DNA from: CAKZSB01 sp964646405
Lineage (GTDB): Bacteria > Pseudomonadota > Gammaproteobacteria > Granulosicoccales > Granulosicoccaceae
DNA length: 14,488 nucleotides
Reading direction: 5' to 3'
NCBI GenBank assembly: GCA_964646405.1
Contig: CAZYDV010000143.1
Coordinates: 1-14,488, forward strand
Shown: positions 5,779-13,062 of the stretch, piece after piece
Layout: each line of letters begins with the position of its first letter
How positions within the stretch are numbered: position 1 is the stretch's first letter
The notes under the pieces: generated by a model
The model's database searches: none
Seen by the model: only the letters and a program-made list of their open reading frames with translations
Told to the model about the DNA's origin: nothing
Position numbers and translations under genes: made by a program

Positions 5779-7791
5779 ATGTTTAGAAGTTGCAGTCATC
5801 CTCTGTTGATGTTTGCGGGAGGATTTGTGTTGTTGGTGGGCGCAAGCTCCCCCTTTCTATCAATACTTGCCCCGTTGGGCTCTTTAGATGTGCTCGCGAT
5901 GACGGCACTCGTGTGCAGTTTCGCGTTGTTGTTTTCGTGTTTGCCGTTGTTGATTGCGGTACTGACGATCTCTGCGATGGTTTTGTCGATTGTGTGTTTC
6001 AACATCGGCAGTGGCATCTACTATGATCATCAGCAAGACTACTTGCCCTTCGCTTATCTATACCTGCTACCCGAGGCCTATGCCGCATGGCAGGCCATGA
6101 GTTGGGTGGAACAACTGGCGATTCTTGGGAGTGGTTCGATGCTGGCTGTGGTCGTTTCGGTGCTGACACTGCTGGTGCAACAAGTAACCGTCAGGCGTCG
6201 AATGGCAACGTGTTGTGCGATGCTCGGCTTTGTCGTACTGTCGCACTTGTTGCATACCCAGCTAGCATCTTTTCAGCATAGCCGTACAGTCCTCGAGAAC
6301 CAGCCGCTGGGCTATCTGCTGCGCACGAGTGGCTATTTACCTTTCGTCAAATTCGACTTCGAACACACGCTCGCCAGAGAACGGCAGGCAATTGTTGCAA
6401 GGCTTCGCGGTGGTGGCGTCATTCGACTGCCAGCCAGATTTGCCGCAGCCCGTTCCCAGATGTTGAAAACACCGCGCTTTGCCGCCGCCATCGGGGCAAA
6501 AACTTCAACGCAGACGCGGGAGACAACGTTGGACTCGGTAGCGCGTGAGTATCCCGGATACAACGTGATTGTGATCATCATGGAGAGTGTGCGTGCGAGT
6601 GAATCTGGCTTGTATGGTGCCAGTGTGAGCGCTACCCCCTTTCTGGATTCTCTCGCGAGCACGAGCCTTGTCGCCAGGCAGTTCTACGCCACCGATGGTT
6701 TTACCGCCAAATCTGAGCATGCGATCAACTGCAGCCTGATCGACTTTATGAAAGGTCGCCCGACGTCTGTTCGCAACATTGATTTGCCGTACGATTGCCT
6801 GCCTGGTTTGCTGGTACAACGGGGTTACGAGACGCACTGGTTTCATGGCAATACCAGTGAGTTCTATAACCGGGCACAGTATCTACCAAAACTCGGGTAT
6901 CAGCACATACATTCGAGCGACGAACTCGATCCGTACGGCACCGCGCCGAAGCTGGGGTGGGGAATCGCAGATCCTGTACTGTTTGATATGGCGCTGGATA
7001 GACTTGAACGGGCGCAATCGCCGTTTCTTGCCACGATACTGACGGTCTCGAACCATTTGCCATTCGACTATAGCTGGGGAATTGATTTTCCAAAGCATCT
7101 GCAATCAGATGCGGGGTACTTTCAACGCTACCGCCGGGGGATCTATTACACCGATCAGGCGCTGAAACGCTTTTTTGATCGTTTCAAGCACTCCCGCCTG
7201 GCGCACGATACCGTGCTGGTGGTGACTGGTGATCACGGAATCTGGACCTTTGCCAGCGACGGTGATTCCGAACAGGTCAGCTCATCGGATGCATCGATTT
7301 CCAAGAGTGAACAATACTATCGCCAGCCGCTACTCATTCACACACCGGATTCTCGCACCGGCTATCTGGCGGATCGTCAGCACAGCCACCTCGATGTAGC
7401 CCCCACGATATTGGCGCTGCTGGATCTGCCGGTACCAGACAGCTTTATGGGGTTGTCCATGCTGTCAACGCAGGTCCGACAACGCGTGATCTACCTGTCA
7501 AGTACGGTCGGGCTATCGATGAGAAAGGCCGATCTAGCGTGCATACCGAGTGTGCAGTGTGAAAACAAGGTGGCTTGCCATCGTGATGTCGATGCGGCAA
7601 ACCCTGAAGTCCAGTGTTATCGTCATCGTCCCGGTCAGGACCTGTTGCTCGACCCGACGGGTGAGCCTGTCAGCCTCAGCGTATCTGAGTATCTGACCGA
7701 AAGAGCCCTCTTCGATTATGGCCAGATTGTGTTGCAGACAGGTCATGTGGGTCACAGTCAGATCAGACTGGCAATGGAAGGCGCTCACTGA
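5779..7791 (+). CDS. Inner-membrane phosphoglycerol/phosphoethanolamine transferase-like enzyme (LtaS/OpgB type, sulfatase fold)
   Basis: Encodes 670 residues from the ATG at 5779; an in-frame TTG at 5704 would add 25. The N-terminal part (to about residue 165) has four or five membrane helices. A large domain of the alkaline phosphatase superfamily follows, expected to lie in the periplasm. The metal and catalytic residues known from Staphylococcus aureus LtaS can be placed: Glu269 in IIMES, the Thr309 nucleophile in DGFTAKSEH, His426 in TVSNHLPF, and Asp485-His486 in TGDHG. HSHLDVAPTIL is the usual late motif of the fold. In Gram-negative bacteria such enzymes transfer phosphoglycerol to periplasmic glucans (OpgB) or modify other envelope glycans. 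No opgGH or glycosyltransferase gene is adjacent, so the acceptor is open. The C-terminal tail holds four Cys (588, 594, 600, 613), possibly two disulfides. The enzyme class is secure, the substrate not. Confidence 0.88.
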   Translation: MFRSCSHPLLMFAGGFVLLVGASSPFLSILAPLGSLDVLAMTALVCSFALLFSCLPLLIAVLTISAMVLSIVCFNIGSGIYYDHQQDYLPFAYLYLLPEAYAAWQAMSWVEQLAILGSGSMLAVVVSVLTLLVQQVTVRRRMATCCAMLGFVVLSHLLHTQLASFQHSRTVLENQPLGYLLRTSGYLPFVKFDFEHTLARERQAIVARLRGGGVIRLPARFAAARSQMLKTPRFAAAIGAKTSTQTRETTLDSVAREYPGYNVIVIIMESVRASESGLYGASVSATPFLDSLASTSLVARQFYATDGFTAKSEHAINCSLIDFMKGRPTSVRNIDLPYDCLPGLLVQRGYETHWFHGNTSEFYNRAQYLPKLGYQHIHSSDELDPYGTAPKLGWGIADPVLFDMALDRLERAQSPFLATILTVSNHLPFDYSWGIDFPKHLQSDAGYFQRYRRGIYYTDQALKRFFDRFKHSRLAHDTVLVVTGDHGIWTFASDGDSEQVSSSDASISKSEQYYRQPLLIHTPDSRTGYLADRQHSHLDVAPTILALLDLPVPDSFMGLSMLSTQVRQRVIYLSSTVGLSMRKADLACIPSVQCENKVACHRDVDAANPEVQCYRHRPGQDLLLDPTGEPVSLSVSEYLTERALFDYGQIVLQTGHVGHSQIRLAMEGAH

Positions 7792-8089
7792 TCCGTGTCC
7801 AGCGGTCAGTACCCGACGTGTGTTTTCGTCAATGGTGTTCGATCATGCGGCAGCCAGGTGGCGAGATCCGGCGCGAATTGGTTAAAACGCTTGTAACGCA
7901 GCGCATCTACCATCGCGCTCAAAGGAGCGGCAATGACGCACACGCAAGCCACACGTGGCTCGGGTATTCCGATAACATGCGTGCAGTGAACGGCATGCGC
8001 TGCATGGGTGCACCACTCGATCGACTTCATCGTCCTCTCAGTGCTTGTTGTGCCTGTCACATCACCACACACACCACAACTGAACCCTG
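7792..8089. other. 298-base gap with competing tiny ORFs upstream of the MFS gene
   Basis: Three small reading frames overlap here and at most one is likely real. The plus-strand ORF at 7933-7989 (18 codons) has the best ribosome binding site, AAAGGAG. The minus-strand ORF at 8030-7806 (74 codons, MKSIEWCTHAAHAV start) is preceded by GAGAGG only 3 nt away. A plus-strand frame from 7818 ends in TGATG at 8088-8092, overlapping the MFS start codon. None has a recognisable protein family. A dyad AGCCAC-AC-GTGGCT lies at 7947-7960 and a short hairpin CATGC-GCT-GCATG at 7994-8006. Confidence 0.35.
7933..7989 (+). CDS. Possible 18-residue leader peptide upstream of the MFS transporter gene
   Basis: The ORF reads MTHTQATRGSGIPITCVQ and is preceded by AAAGGAG at 7921-7927, 5 nt before the ATG, one of the strongest Shine-Dalgarno matches in the window. 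It ends 100 nt before the MFS start and contains a dyad (7947-7960), so it could be a regulatory leader. Codon composition is uninformative at this length and two other frames compete. Treat as a candidate only. Confidence 0.25.
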   Translation: MTHTQATRGSGIPITCVQ

Positions 8090-9553
8090 ATGCACGGGTC
8101 TGCGAGTTCAAGGATATTGTCTGACGACACCTCAAATGAACGAGTTGGCTGGCTCGAGCTGCTCACGCGCGAACACTTACCGTCGCTTTTGTTGATCTGC
8201 CTCGGGGTATGGCTGCACGCGGCAGACAGCATGCTGGTGGCTACTATGATGCCGGCTATCGTTGCGGAAATTGGTGGTCAGACCCTCGTCGGGTGGTCTA
8301 TTGCACTGTACGAGATTGGCTCGATTGTCGCTGGTGCGGCAAGTGGTGTGCTGGCACTTCGGTATGGTGTGCGACCACCGATGGCATTCGCGGCAATACT
8401 GTTTGCCGCTGGTTGTGTGCTCAGTGCGTTGGCTCCCGCCATGTGGGTGGTGCTGACCGGGCGCCTGCTGCAGGGGTTGGGCGGTGGCGGCCTGGTGGCT
8501 ATCTCGTTTGTCGCCGCCGGTGTGTTATTCCCACCACGGTTGATGCCGCGCGCACTCGCCACGGTATCACTGCTATGGGGCAGTTCTGCGTTTCTCGGTC
8601 CCTTGATTGGTGGGTTGTTTGTCGAATTTAGTACGTGGCGGGGTGGATTTGCGTTCTTTGCCGCCCAGGCCCTGTTGCTGGCATTGTGGCTTTGGTTTTT
8701 TGCCAATCCGCACAAACAGGTCACGAGCGAGAAGGTCGGCAACATCGCTGCCACGCGGTTGTCATTGCTCGCTCTGGCGGTACTGGCTGTCGCTTATGCG
8801 GGCGTTGAGATCGATCTGCTGTGCACCGGTGTGACGGTGCTGGCGGGTCTATTGTTACTGTTGTTGTTTTTTATCATCGATAGTCGAGCCGGTGACAATC
8901 GCATGTTACCGCGCGATGCGATCCGTCCCAATACGGTTACCGGTTCCGCGCTTGCCATGATTCTGTGCATCGCTATCGCGACCGTGTCGCTGACCGCCTA
9001 CGGGCCTTTGCTGGTTGTGATGTTGCACGGCACATCAGCGCTGGTTGCAGGTTATATTGCAGCGTGCTCATCGATTGGCTGGAGTCTGGCTGCGGTTGCG
9101 GTATCGGGGTTGCCGCCACGGCACGACCTGAAGATTATCGCCATTGGCATGTGTGGCATAGCGATCAGTGTTGCAGGCTTTCTGTATAGTGTGCCCAATG
9201 GCCCCATCCCTTTGATCGCTTTCTTCGCAGCGCTCGACGGCGCCGGCTTCGGTATGGCCTGGGTGTTTATATTGCGCCAGCTCGTCGCCTGTGCCGAGCC
9301 CGCGGAGCGAGAGCGCGTGTCAGCAGCGATGCCGACTATCCAGAGGCTGGGCTATGCACTGGGAGCCGCATTGATCGGTATCGTCGCCAACGCCACAGGA
9401 TTTTCAGAAAACATGAATAGCGAGGATGCGCGTCGTGCCGCGATCGCAATCTATCTGGCCTGCATTCCGTTTGCCGGGCTGGGTTTGTTGGCGATGGTGC
9501 GCTTTACAACCCTCGCCAGACGGCACAACGCACAGCACGCTATGGGGCGTTAA
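8090..9553 (+). CDS. MFS transporter, DHA2-type (14 helices), putative multidrug efflux
   Basis: Encodes 487 residues with about 14 membrane helices by eye, as in the drug:H+ antiporter-2 family. Helix 1 holds an Asp (residue 46, in HAADSMLV). GRLLQGLGGGG follows in helix 4, and the antiporter motif GSSAFLGPLIGG (164-175) lies in helix 5, a mark of exporters. The loop after helix 2 reads GVLALRYGVR (86-95), where the conserved Asp of MFS motif A is replaced by Leu. The ATG at 8090 lacks a strong ribosome binding site and overlaps the stop of a doubtful upstream frame in the sequence TGATG. The 3' end overlaps the convergent exported-protein gene by 14 nt. Likely role is export of a small toxic compound or metabolite from the inner membrane; substrate unknown. 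Confidence 0.9.
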   Translation: MHGSASSRILSDDTSNERVGWLELLTREHLPSLLLICLGVWLHAADSMLVATMMPAIVAEIGGQTLVGWSIALYEIGSIVAGAASGVLALRYGVRPPMAFAAILFAAGCVLSALAPAMWVVLTGRLLQGLGGGGLVAISFVAAGVLFPPRLMPRALATVSLLWGSSAFLGPLIGGLFVEFSTWRGGFAFFAAQALLLALWLWFFANPHKQVTSEKVGNIAATRLSLLALAVLAVAYAGVEIDLLCTGVTVLAGLLLLLLFFIIDSRAGDNRMLPRDAIRPNTVTGSALAMILCIAIATVSLTAYGPLLVVMLHGTSALVAGYIAACSSIGWSLAAVAVSGLPPRHDLKIIAIGMCGIAISVAGFLYSVPNGPIPLIAFFAALDGAGFGMAWVFILRQLVACAEPAERERVSAAMPTIQRLGYALGAALIGIVANATGFSENMNSEDARRAAIAIYLACIPFAGLGLLAMVRFTTLARRHNAQHAMGR

Positions 9554-11363
9554 TGCGTGCAGCAGTGCCGAATTCTATACCGTGTTCTGAAAAATCCAGT
9601 GTGTATTGAAAACGTCCACCGGTATAGAAGCTCGACACCAGTGACATTTGTTCGTCCATTGTCAGGTCGAGTTGGCTCGTCGGTTTGTTGGCCGCCAGCA
9701 TCGTTGTTTTTGCCAACTCTAAAAATCGTGCCTTGTACCGATCAAGATCAATTGACAAATGGAAGGCTCCGTTCTTTTCAATGTCCTTTTCACTGCGGCG
9801 CTCGGCGGCGAAGTGTGTCGCAGTTTCACCTGCATAGCTAACGATGCCGTCATCCTGAATTTCAAGGCTGATCTCGAAATCGATAGGGGCGTTCAGCGCT
9901 TTGGCAATCTGCTGGCTGACGTCGACGGCCTCGTTGTTTACCGGGAACTGGAAGCTGGCGACTGCTGGTATCATTCGCGCCATCGCCAGTAATATGTGCG
10001 GATCCAGCGCGTCGAGTGTGATAGCTGCGTCCACCGAATCGATTTTCAAGGTGTCGAGTTCGCCATCGAATTGTTGTGGTACAAGCACTTCTACATCAAA
10101 TAAAGCAGCATTGAACCCGCGCACGCCTCGCATCATGCCGCTCGACATCGTCAATCCCAGTATGCCTTGCTGGATGATTTCATCGGGGATATCGCTGAGA
10201 AGCTGCAGGGCGGGACATTCGTATTCAAGGTCAGCAAACATTGAAGCGAGTTTGCCTGCGTGCAATCCGATCTGATCAAAGTCAATACCGATTCCCAATG
10301 CTGCTATGGCATCATGCCCGGTCAACGCAGGAGCGATATGCCCGCGCAGTGCTCTGAGCGAATTGACGATGGCCGGTTGATCGATTTCGACGATCGCCTT
10401 CGACGCAACGTTTATCTGCGATGGCGTCGCGTTCAGCTCAGTCAAACCGGTTACGATTCGCGGGCAGACATCAGCCAGTCGACCCAGTTCCAATTGACAG
10501 GGCGGCGTGCGAAACACATCGAGTACGTCGTCGCTATCAAGGTATTCGGCAAGTTGCAGGCTGGTATCATTGTCTGCACGGGTTATCGCCCTCACGATTT
10601 GTCGCATGTCAAGGTAACCCAGCAGCTGGCCCGTGTAGCTGTGTTGTGTCTGCAGTGCCTGTAGTTTTCCGGACTGTCTCAACGCTGCGGGTTGCTCGAG
10701 CAGACCTAACGCTTTGAACAACGCAATCTCATCCGTCATTGAAATTGCCAGCACAGCGAAGTTATCGTCTGTGGCAATGGCAACGCCCGGTCCTGAATCG
10801 GCCTCTGCATCACCGTAGAGACGCAATTGCGCACCCGATTGACTGACGATTCTCGGTGAAAGTTTGAATTCGGTCTCGACGTGCTCGATGCGGGTCTTCA
10901 GTCTCTCGATATCCTCCACGGCGATGCGCATAACCGGATTAATGCCGGAAAAATATAGCGCGAAATCGAGTTTCTGAAGATTCACGCCAAAGGGTTCGAC
11001 AAAGCGCTTCGGGTCGTCGAGAAAATCGGCGTAGCCATTGGCCACGGCTGATAGCTTGTTGACAGGGCTGCCGGAGTCTCCGTCATCGAGCTGGACTTTG
11101 AAGATCTCCATGAGTTGACGGACCAGTTTCCCGTTTGTTCCAAACAGCGCCTGTATCAGCATTTCTGCGGGAAGCGGTTCGGGTGTGCCAAGGTAGGCAA
11201 TGGTGTCCTGTGGTACGAAGTCAGCAGCGCGTTGCGCTACTGACACTTGTACCGGCACAAAGATCAGGCATAGCCAGAGCAATAGCCGAGCGCCTGCAGG
11301 GGCGACTGACCGGGCGATTGGCGCAAGCGGATTTGTCGCATTAAATCTGTGGTGACGGCTCAT
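9540..11363 (-). CDS. Exported protein of unknown function, 607 residues
   Basis: Start at the ATG at 11363 is well supported by AGGAG 5 nt upstream (11369-11373); the frame is open further to 11540, but that part reads as non-coding. The first 43 residues form a signal peptide with a long basic N-region, hydrophobic core LLLWLCLIFVPVQVSV and a probable signal-peptidase I site after SVA. There is no lipobox and no further membrane helix, so the mature protein is probably periplasmic. It begins RAADFVPQDTIAYLGTPEPL, reminiscent of proteins that open with a P-x-D-T-x-A-Y motif (DUF3352-like), but I am not certain of the assignment. The remainder is mixed alpha/beta in character with three Cys, acidic overall. 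No enzyme motif is seen. The gene is convergent with the MFS gene and divergent from the EamA transporter. Conserved function cannot be inferred from context. Confidence 0.85.
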   Translation of the reverse strand: MSRHHRFNATNPLAPIARSVAPAGARLLLWLCLIFVPVQVSVAQRAADFVPQDTIAYLGTPEPLPAEMLIQALFGTNGKLVRQLMEIFKVQLDDGDSGSPVNKLSAVANGYADFLDDPKRFVEPFGVNLQKLDFALYFSGINPVMRIAVEDIERLKTRIEHVETEFKLSPRIVSQSGAQLRLYGDAEADSGPGVAIATDDNFAVLAISMTDEIALFKALGLLEQPAALRQSGKLQALQTQHSYTGQLLGYLDMRQIVRAITRADNDTSLQLAEYLDSDDVLDVFRTPPCQLELGRLADVCPRIVTGLTELNATPSQINVASKAIVEIDQPAIVNSLRALRGHIAPALTGHDAIAALGIGIDFDQIGLHAGKLASMFADLEYECPALQLLSDIPDEIIQQGILGLTMSSGMMRGVRGFNAALFDVEVLVPQQFDGELDTLKIDSVDAAITLDALDPHILLAMARMIPAVASFQFPVNNEAVDVSQQIAKALNAPIDFEISLEIQDDGIVSYAGETATHFAAERRSEKDIEKNGAFHLSIDLDRYKARFLELAKTTMLAANKPTSQLDLTMDEQMSLVSSFYTGGRFQYTLDFSEHGIEFGTAARINAP

Positions 11364-11368
11364 GACTG

Positions 11369-11373
11369 CTCCT
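11369..11373 (-). promoter_or_regulatory. Ribosome binding site of the exported-protein gene
   Basis: AGGAG on the minus strand, 5 nt before the ATG at 11363. It fixes the start and discards 59 upstream in-frame codons. Confidence 0.75.
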
Positions 11374-11382
11374 GCCAGAATA

Positions 11383-11404
11383 GCCAATCGGGGTGATGAT
11401 TGGC
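11383..11404. promoter_or_regulatory. Inverted repeat GCCAATC-N8-GATTGGC, possible operator
   Basis: A perfect 7-bp inverted repeat, GCCAATC (11383-11389) and GATTGGC (11398-11404), separated by 8 nt. A third half-site GATTGG follows at 11413-11418, exactly 15 nt after the second. It lies 20-55 nt upstream of the exported-protein start codon in the divergent region, a natural place for a repressor or activator site; it could also form an mRNA hairpin in the leader. Confidence 0.4.
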
Positions 11405-11457
11405 AGCATGGCGATTGGTACTCCCCATAAGATCTCGGCGGCCGTCCGCCCCCGGCC

Positions 11458-11622
11458 TTGAACAGGCAATGCGAAATTGTTGCCGTGCTGCGCATTGCCG
11501 GATTCGCTCTGATCGCGCTTATGGCTGTGCAAATTGGCAAGAAAACGGATGGCGATCAGGTATGCAACAGGCTAGGCTTCGGCAGTCTGAATGATCGGGG
11601 TGGGGTTATTGGAAAGCGCTAA
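11458..11622 (+). CDS. Possible small single-helix membrane protein upstream of the EamA transporter
   Basis: A 54-codon frame from a TTG at 11458, or 45 codons from the GTG at 11485, ends with TAA at 11620-11622, 4 nt before the ATG of the EamA gene. From the GTG it would begin MLRIAGFALIALMAVQIGKK, a convincing short transmembrane or signal-anchor segment with a positive end. A polar tail follows (residues about 21-45) containing one Cys and ending in GGVIGKR. The frame is bounded upstream by a TAA at 11428-11430. Neither start has a good ribosome binding site, which is the main argument against it. Third-position GC is similar to neighbouring genes. No family recognised. Confidence 0.3.
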   Translation: MNRQCEIVAVLRIAGFALIALMAVQIGKKTDGDQVCNRLGFGSLNDRGGVIGKR

Positions 11623-11626
11623 AACC

Positions 11627-12523
11627 ATGGGGTCGATCGAGTGGGCCCTGCTGATACTGCTGTCGGTGCTGTGGGGGGGCGCCTATTTCTTTGCCGGTGT
11701 CGCTGTTCGCGAATTACCGCCGCTGACGGTGGTTCTGGCGCGGGTCAGTGTCGCCGTGATCGCTTTGTTGCCATTGCTCTGGTATCTGGGGCACTCGTTG
11801 CCAAGGGGGTTATCCGCGTGGTATCCGTTTATTGGCATGGGTATTCTGAATAACGTCATACCCTTCGGATTGATTTTCGCCGGGCAGTTGCACATCACCG
11901 TGGGACTGTCGTCGATCATTAATGCGATGACGCCTCTGTTCACCGTTTTGGTGATGGCGAGTTTCAGGCAGGAGCGGCTGACACTCTATCGAATCATCGG
12001 CGTATTGTTGGGGGTGGTCGGGGTCGCGGTGTTGCGCGGGGTCGACGGCGCACTTGGGGCGGGGCAAACGCTTGGCATAGGGCTGTGTCTGGCCGCGGCG
12101 TTGAGTTACGGTTTTGCAGCCCTTTGGGGCAAGAAGTATCTGGCCGGTCATCCCCCAATCAAATCGGCAAGCTGTCAGTTGGTCTGTTCGACAGCGATCA
12201 TGGCGGTACTGGTATTACTGGTCGATAAGCCCTGGACACTGGCGGTCCCGAGTGCGTCGGTCATCTGGTCACTGGTGGCGCTGGGTGTTTTCGGCACGGC
12301 GCTGGCGTATATCGTATTCTTCAACATCCTGGTGCGCGCCGGCGCCAGCAACGTGATGCTGGTGACACTACTAATACCGATCACGGCCATGTTGCTTGGC
12401 AATGTGTTTTTAGATGAAGTGATACAGGCCAAAGAGGTCATCGGTGCGCTGATCATTGGTGCCGGACTGGCGTTTATTGATGGGCGTCTGATCCGCCGAT
12501 TTATCAATCGCAATGCCGAATGA
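11627..12523 (+). CDS. EamA/DMT-family transporter
   Basis: Encodes 298 residues with about ten membrane helices, two tandem EamA domains of five, the standard size for 10-TMS drug/metabolite transporters. I prefer the ATG at 11627 over the ATG at 11591 because the protein then begins MGSIEWALLILLSVLWGGAY, the typical first helix with a W-G-x-x-Y/F motif, and GGAAAG precedes it. The first repeat has LPPLTVVLARVSVAVI; the second begins near ALSYGFAALWGKKYL and has GTALAYIVFFNILVRAGASN, typical of the second EamA domain. Members export or import amino acids, nucleotide bases or other metabolites; which one is unknown here. It may be coupled to a tiny upstream frame ending 4 nt before it. It is divergent from the exported-protein gene and convergent with the small membrane protein at 12727. 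Confidence 0.92.
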   Translation: MGSIEWALLILLSVLWGGAYFFAGVAVRELPPLTVVLARVSVAVIALLPLLWYLGHSLPRGLSAWYPFIGMGILNNVIPFGLIFAGQLHITVGLSSIINAMTPLFTVLVMASFRQERLTLYRIIGVLLGVVGVAVLRGVDGALGAGQTLGIGLCLAAALSYGFAALWGKKYLAGHPPIKSASCQLVCSTAIMAVLVLLVDKPWTLAVPSASVIWSLVALGVFGTALAYIVFFNILVRAGASNVMLVTLLIPITAMLLGNVFLDEVIQAKEVIGALIIGAGLAFIDGRLIRRFINRNAE

Positions 12524-12695
12524 ACAGGTACAGTACATCCCGCCTGTCAAAGCGTAACGCAGACGATGTGGGTTTCCCGCAACGTTTGGCAGAAAACGTC
12601 ACCTTCGAACCGCATCTGTAGTCACCGTTTGGCGATGAGTGACAGTGCCTGCTGATGAATTCAGGTCTGGATGGTGACGCATAAATCCCTGAACG

Positions 12696-12725
12696 AGATT
12701 TTTCGCGGCCCCAATCCAAAAATCT
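12696..12725. repeat. 8-bp perfect inverted repeat in the convergent gap
   Basis: AGATTTTT (12696-12703) and AAAAATCT (12718-12725) flank a 14-nt GC-rich loop. It sits immediately after the stop codon of the minus-strand small membrane protein and 172 nt after the EamA stop. It could mark the 3' end of either transcript, but the stem is AT-rich and no T-run follows, so it is not a standard intrinsic terminator. The rest of the gap (12524-12695) shows nothing I can identify. Confidence 0.35.
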
Positions 12726-12726
12726 T

Positions 12727-13062
12727 CTATAGATGGTAGATCGTCTGCGCGTAGTAGATTGCACAGCCGAGCAGGCCTATTAAAATCGGCAACCTGATGC
12801 GTTGAATGGCGGCAGGCAGGCGTGTGGGGTGGGAGATCAACAGGGCTGTCAGGATCATCAGCACGCCTGAAATTAGCGCCAGCCAGCCCCACTTTTGAGG
12901 GATGTTCTGCGCGGCATACCACAGGATGTTCCAGCAGCCGGCAGCACCGACCACTGCCGCTGCGGCGAGCTTTAGTAAATGCGGTGCGCGGTTGAGTAAC
13001 GGACTTGCCGCGAGCAGGCCAATGAACATGCAGGTGGTGACGACTGTACCCATCGGAATCAA
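12727..13062 (-). CDS. Small membrane protein with about four helices
   Basis: Encodes 111 residues from a TTG at 13062, preceded by GAGG 8 nt upstream; an ATG three codons later (13053) is the alternative. Four hydrophobic segments are visible, at about residues 5-22, 30-50, 58-77 and 90-107, separated by short basic loops (RAPHLLK, HPTRLPAAIQRIR). This regular pattern argues that the gene is real despite its size. I do not recognise the family. It converges with the EamA gene and diverges from the YeiH-like gene. Possible roles for such proteins include small transport subunits or membrane stress proteins, but nothing specific can be said. Confidence 0.7.
   Translation of the reverse strand: MIPMGTVVTTCMFIGLLAASPLLNRAPHLLKLAAAAVVGAAGCWNILWYAAQNIPQKWGWLALISGVLMILTALLISHPTRLPAAIQRIRLPILIGLLGCAIYYAQTIYHL

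Noticed and set aside
7818..8090. Plus-strand 90-codon frame ending in TGATG at the MFS start, which would suggest translational coupling
   Set aside because: Starts at a GTG without a ribosome binding site, composition is not protein-like (His/Thr/Cys-rich end) and no helix or domain is visible. The overlap alone is weak evidence.
7806..8135. Minus-strand frame of 109 codons (74 from the ATG at 8030) antisense to the gap before the MFS gene
   Set aside because: Cys- and His-rich with no family resemblance, Shine-Dalgarno too close to the ATG, and it conflicts with two plus-strand frames. Not strong enough for a gene call.
9557..10717. Several plus-strand frames opposite the exported-protein gene
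   Set aside because: They break repeatedly, have no ribosome binding sites and mirror a well-supported minus-strand gene.
11364..11540. N-terminal extension of the exported-protein gene
   Set aside because: The ATG at 11363 has an excellent ribosome binding site and is followed by a signal peptide; the 59 extra codons would bury the signal peptide and read as non-coding.
12504..12922. Minus-strand frames of 86 and 107 codons around the convergent gap
   Set aside because: They overlap the EamA end and the small four-helix protein in another frame and have no recognisable features.
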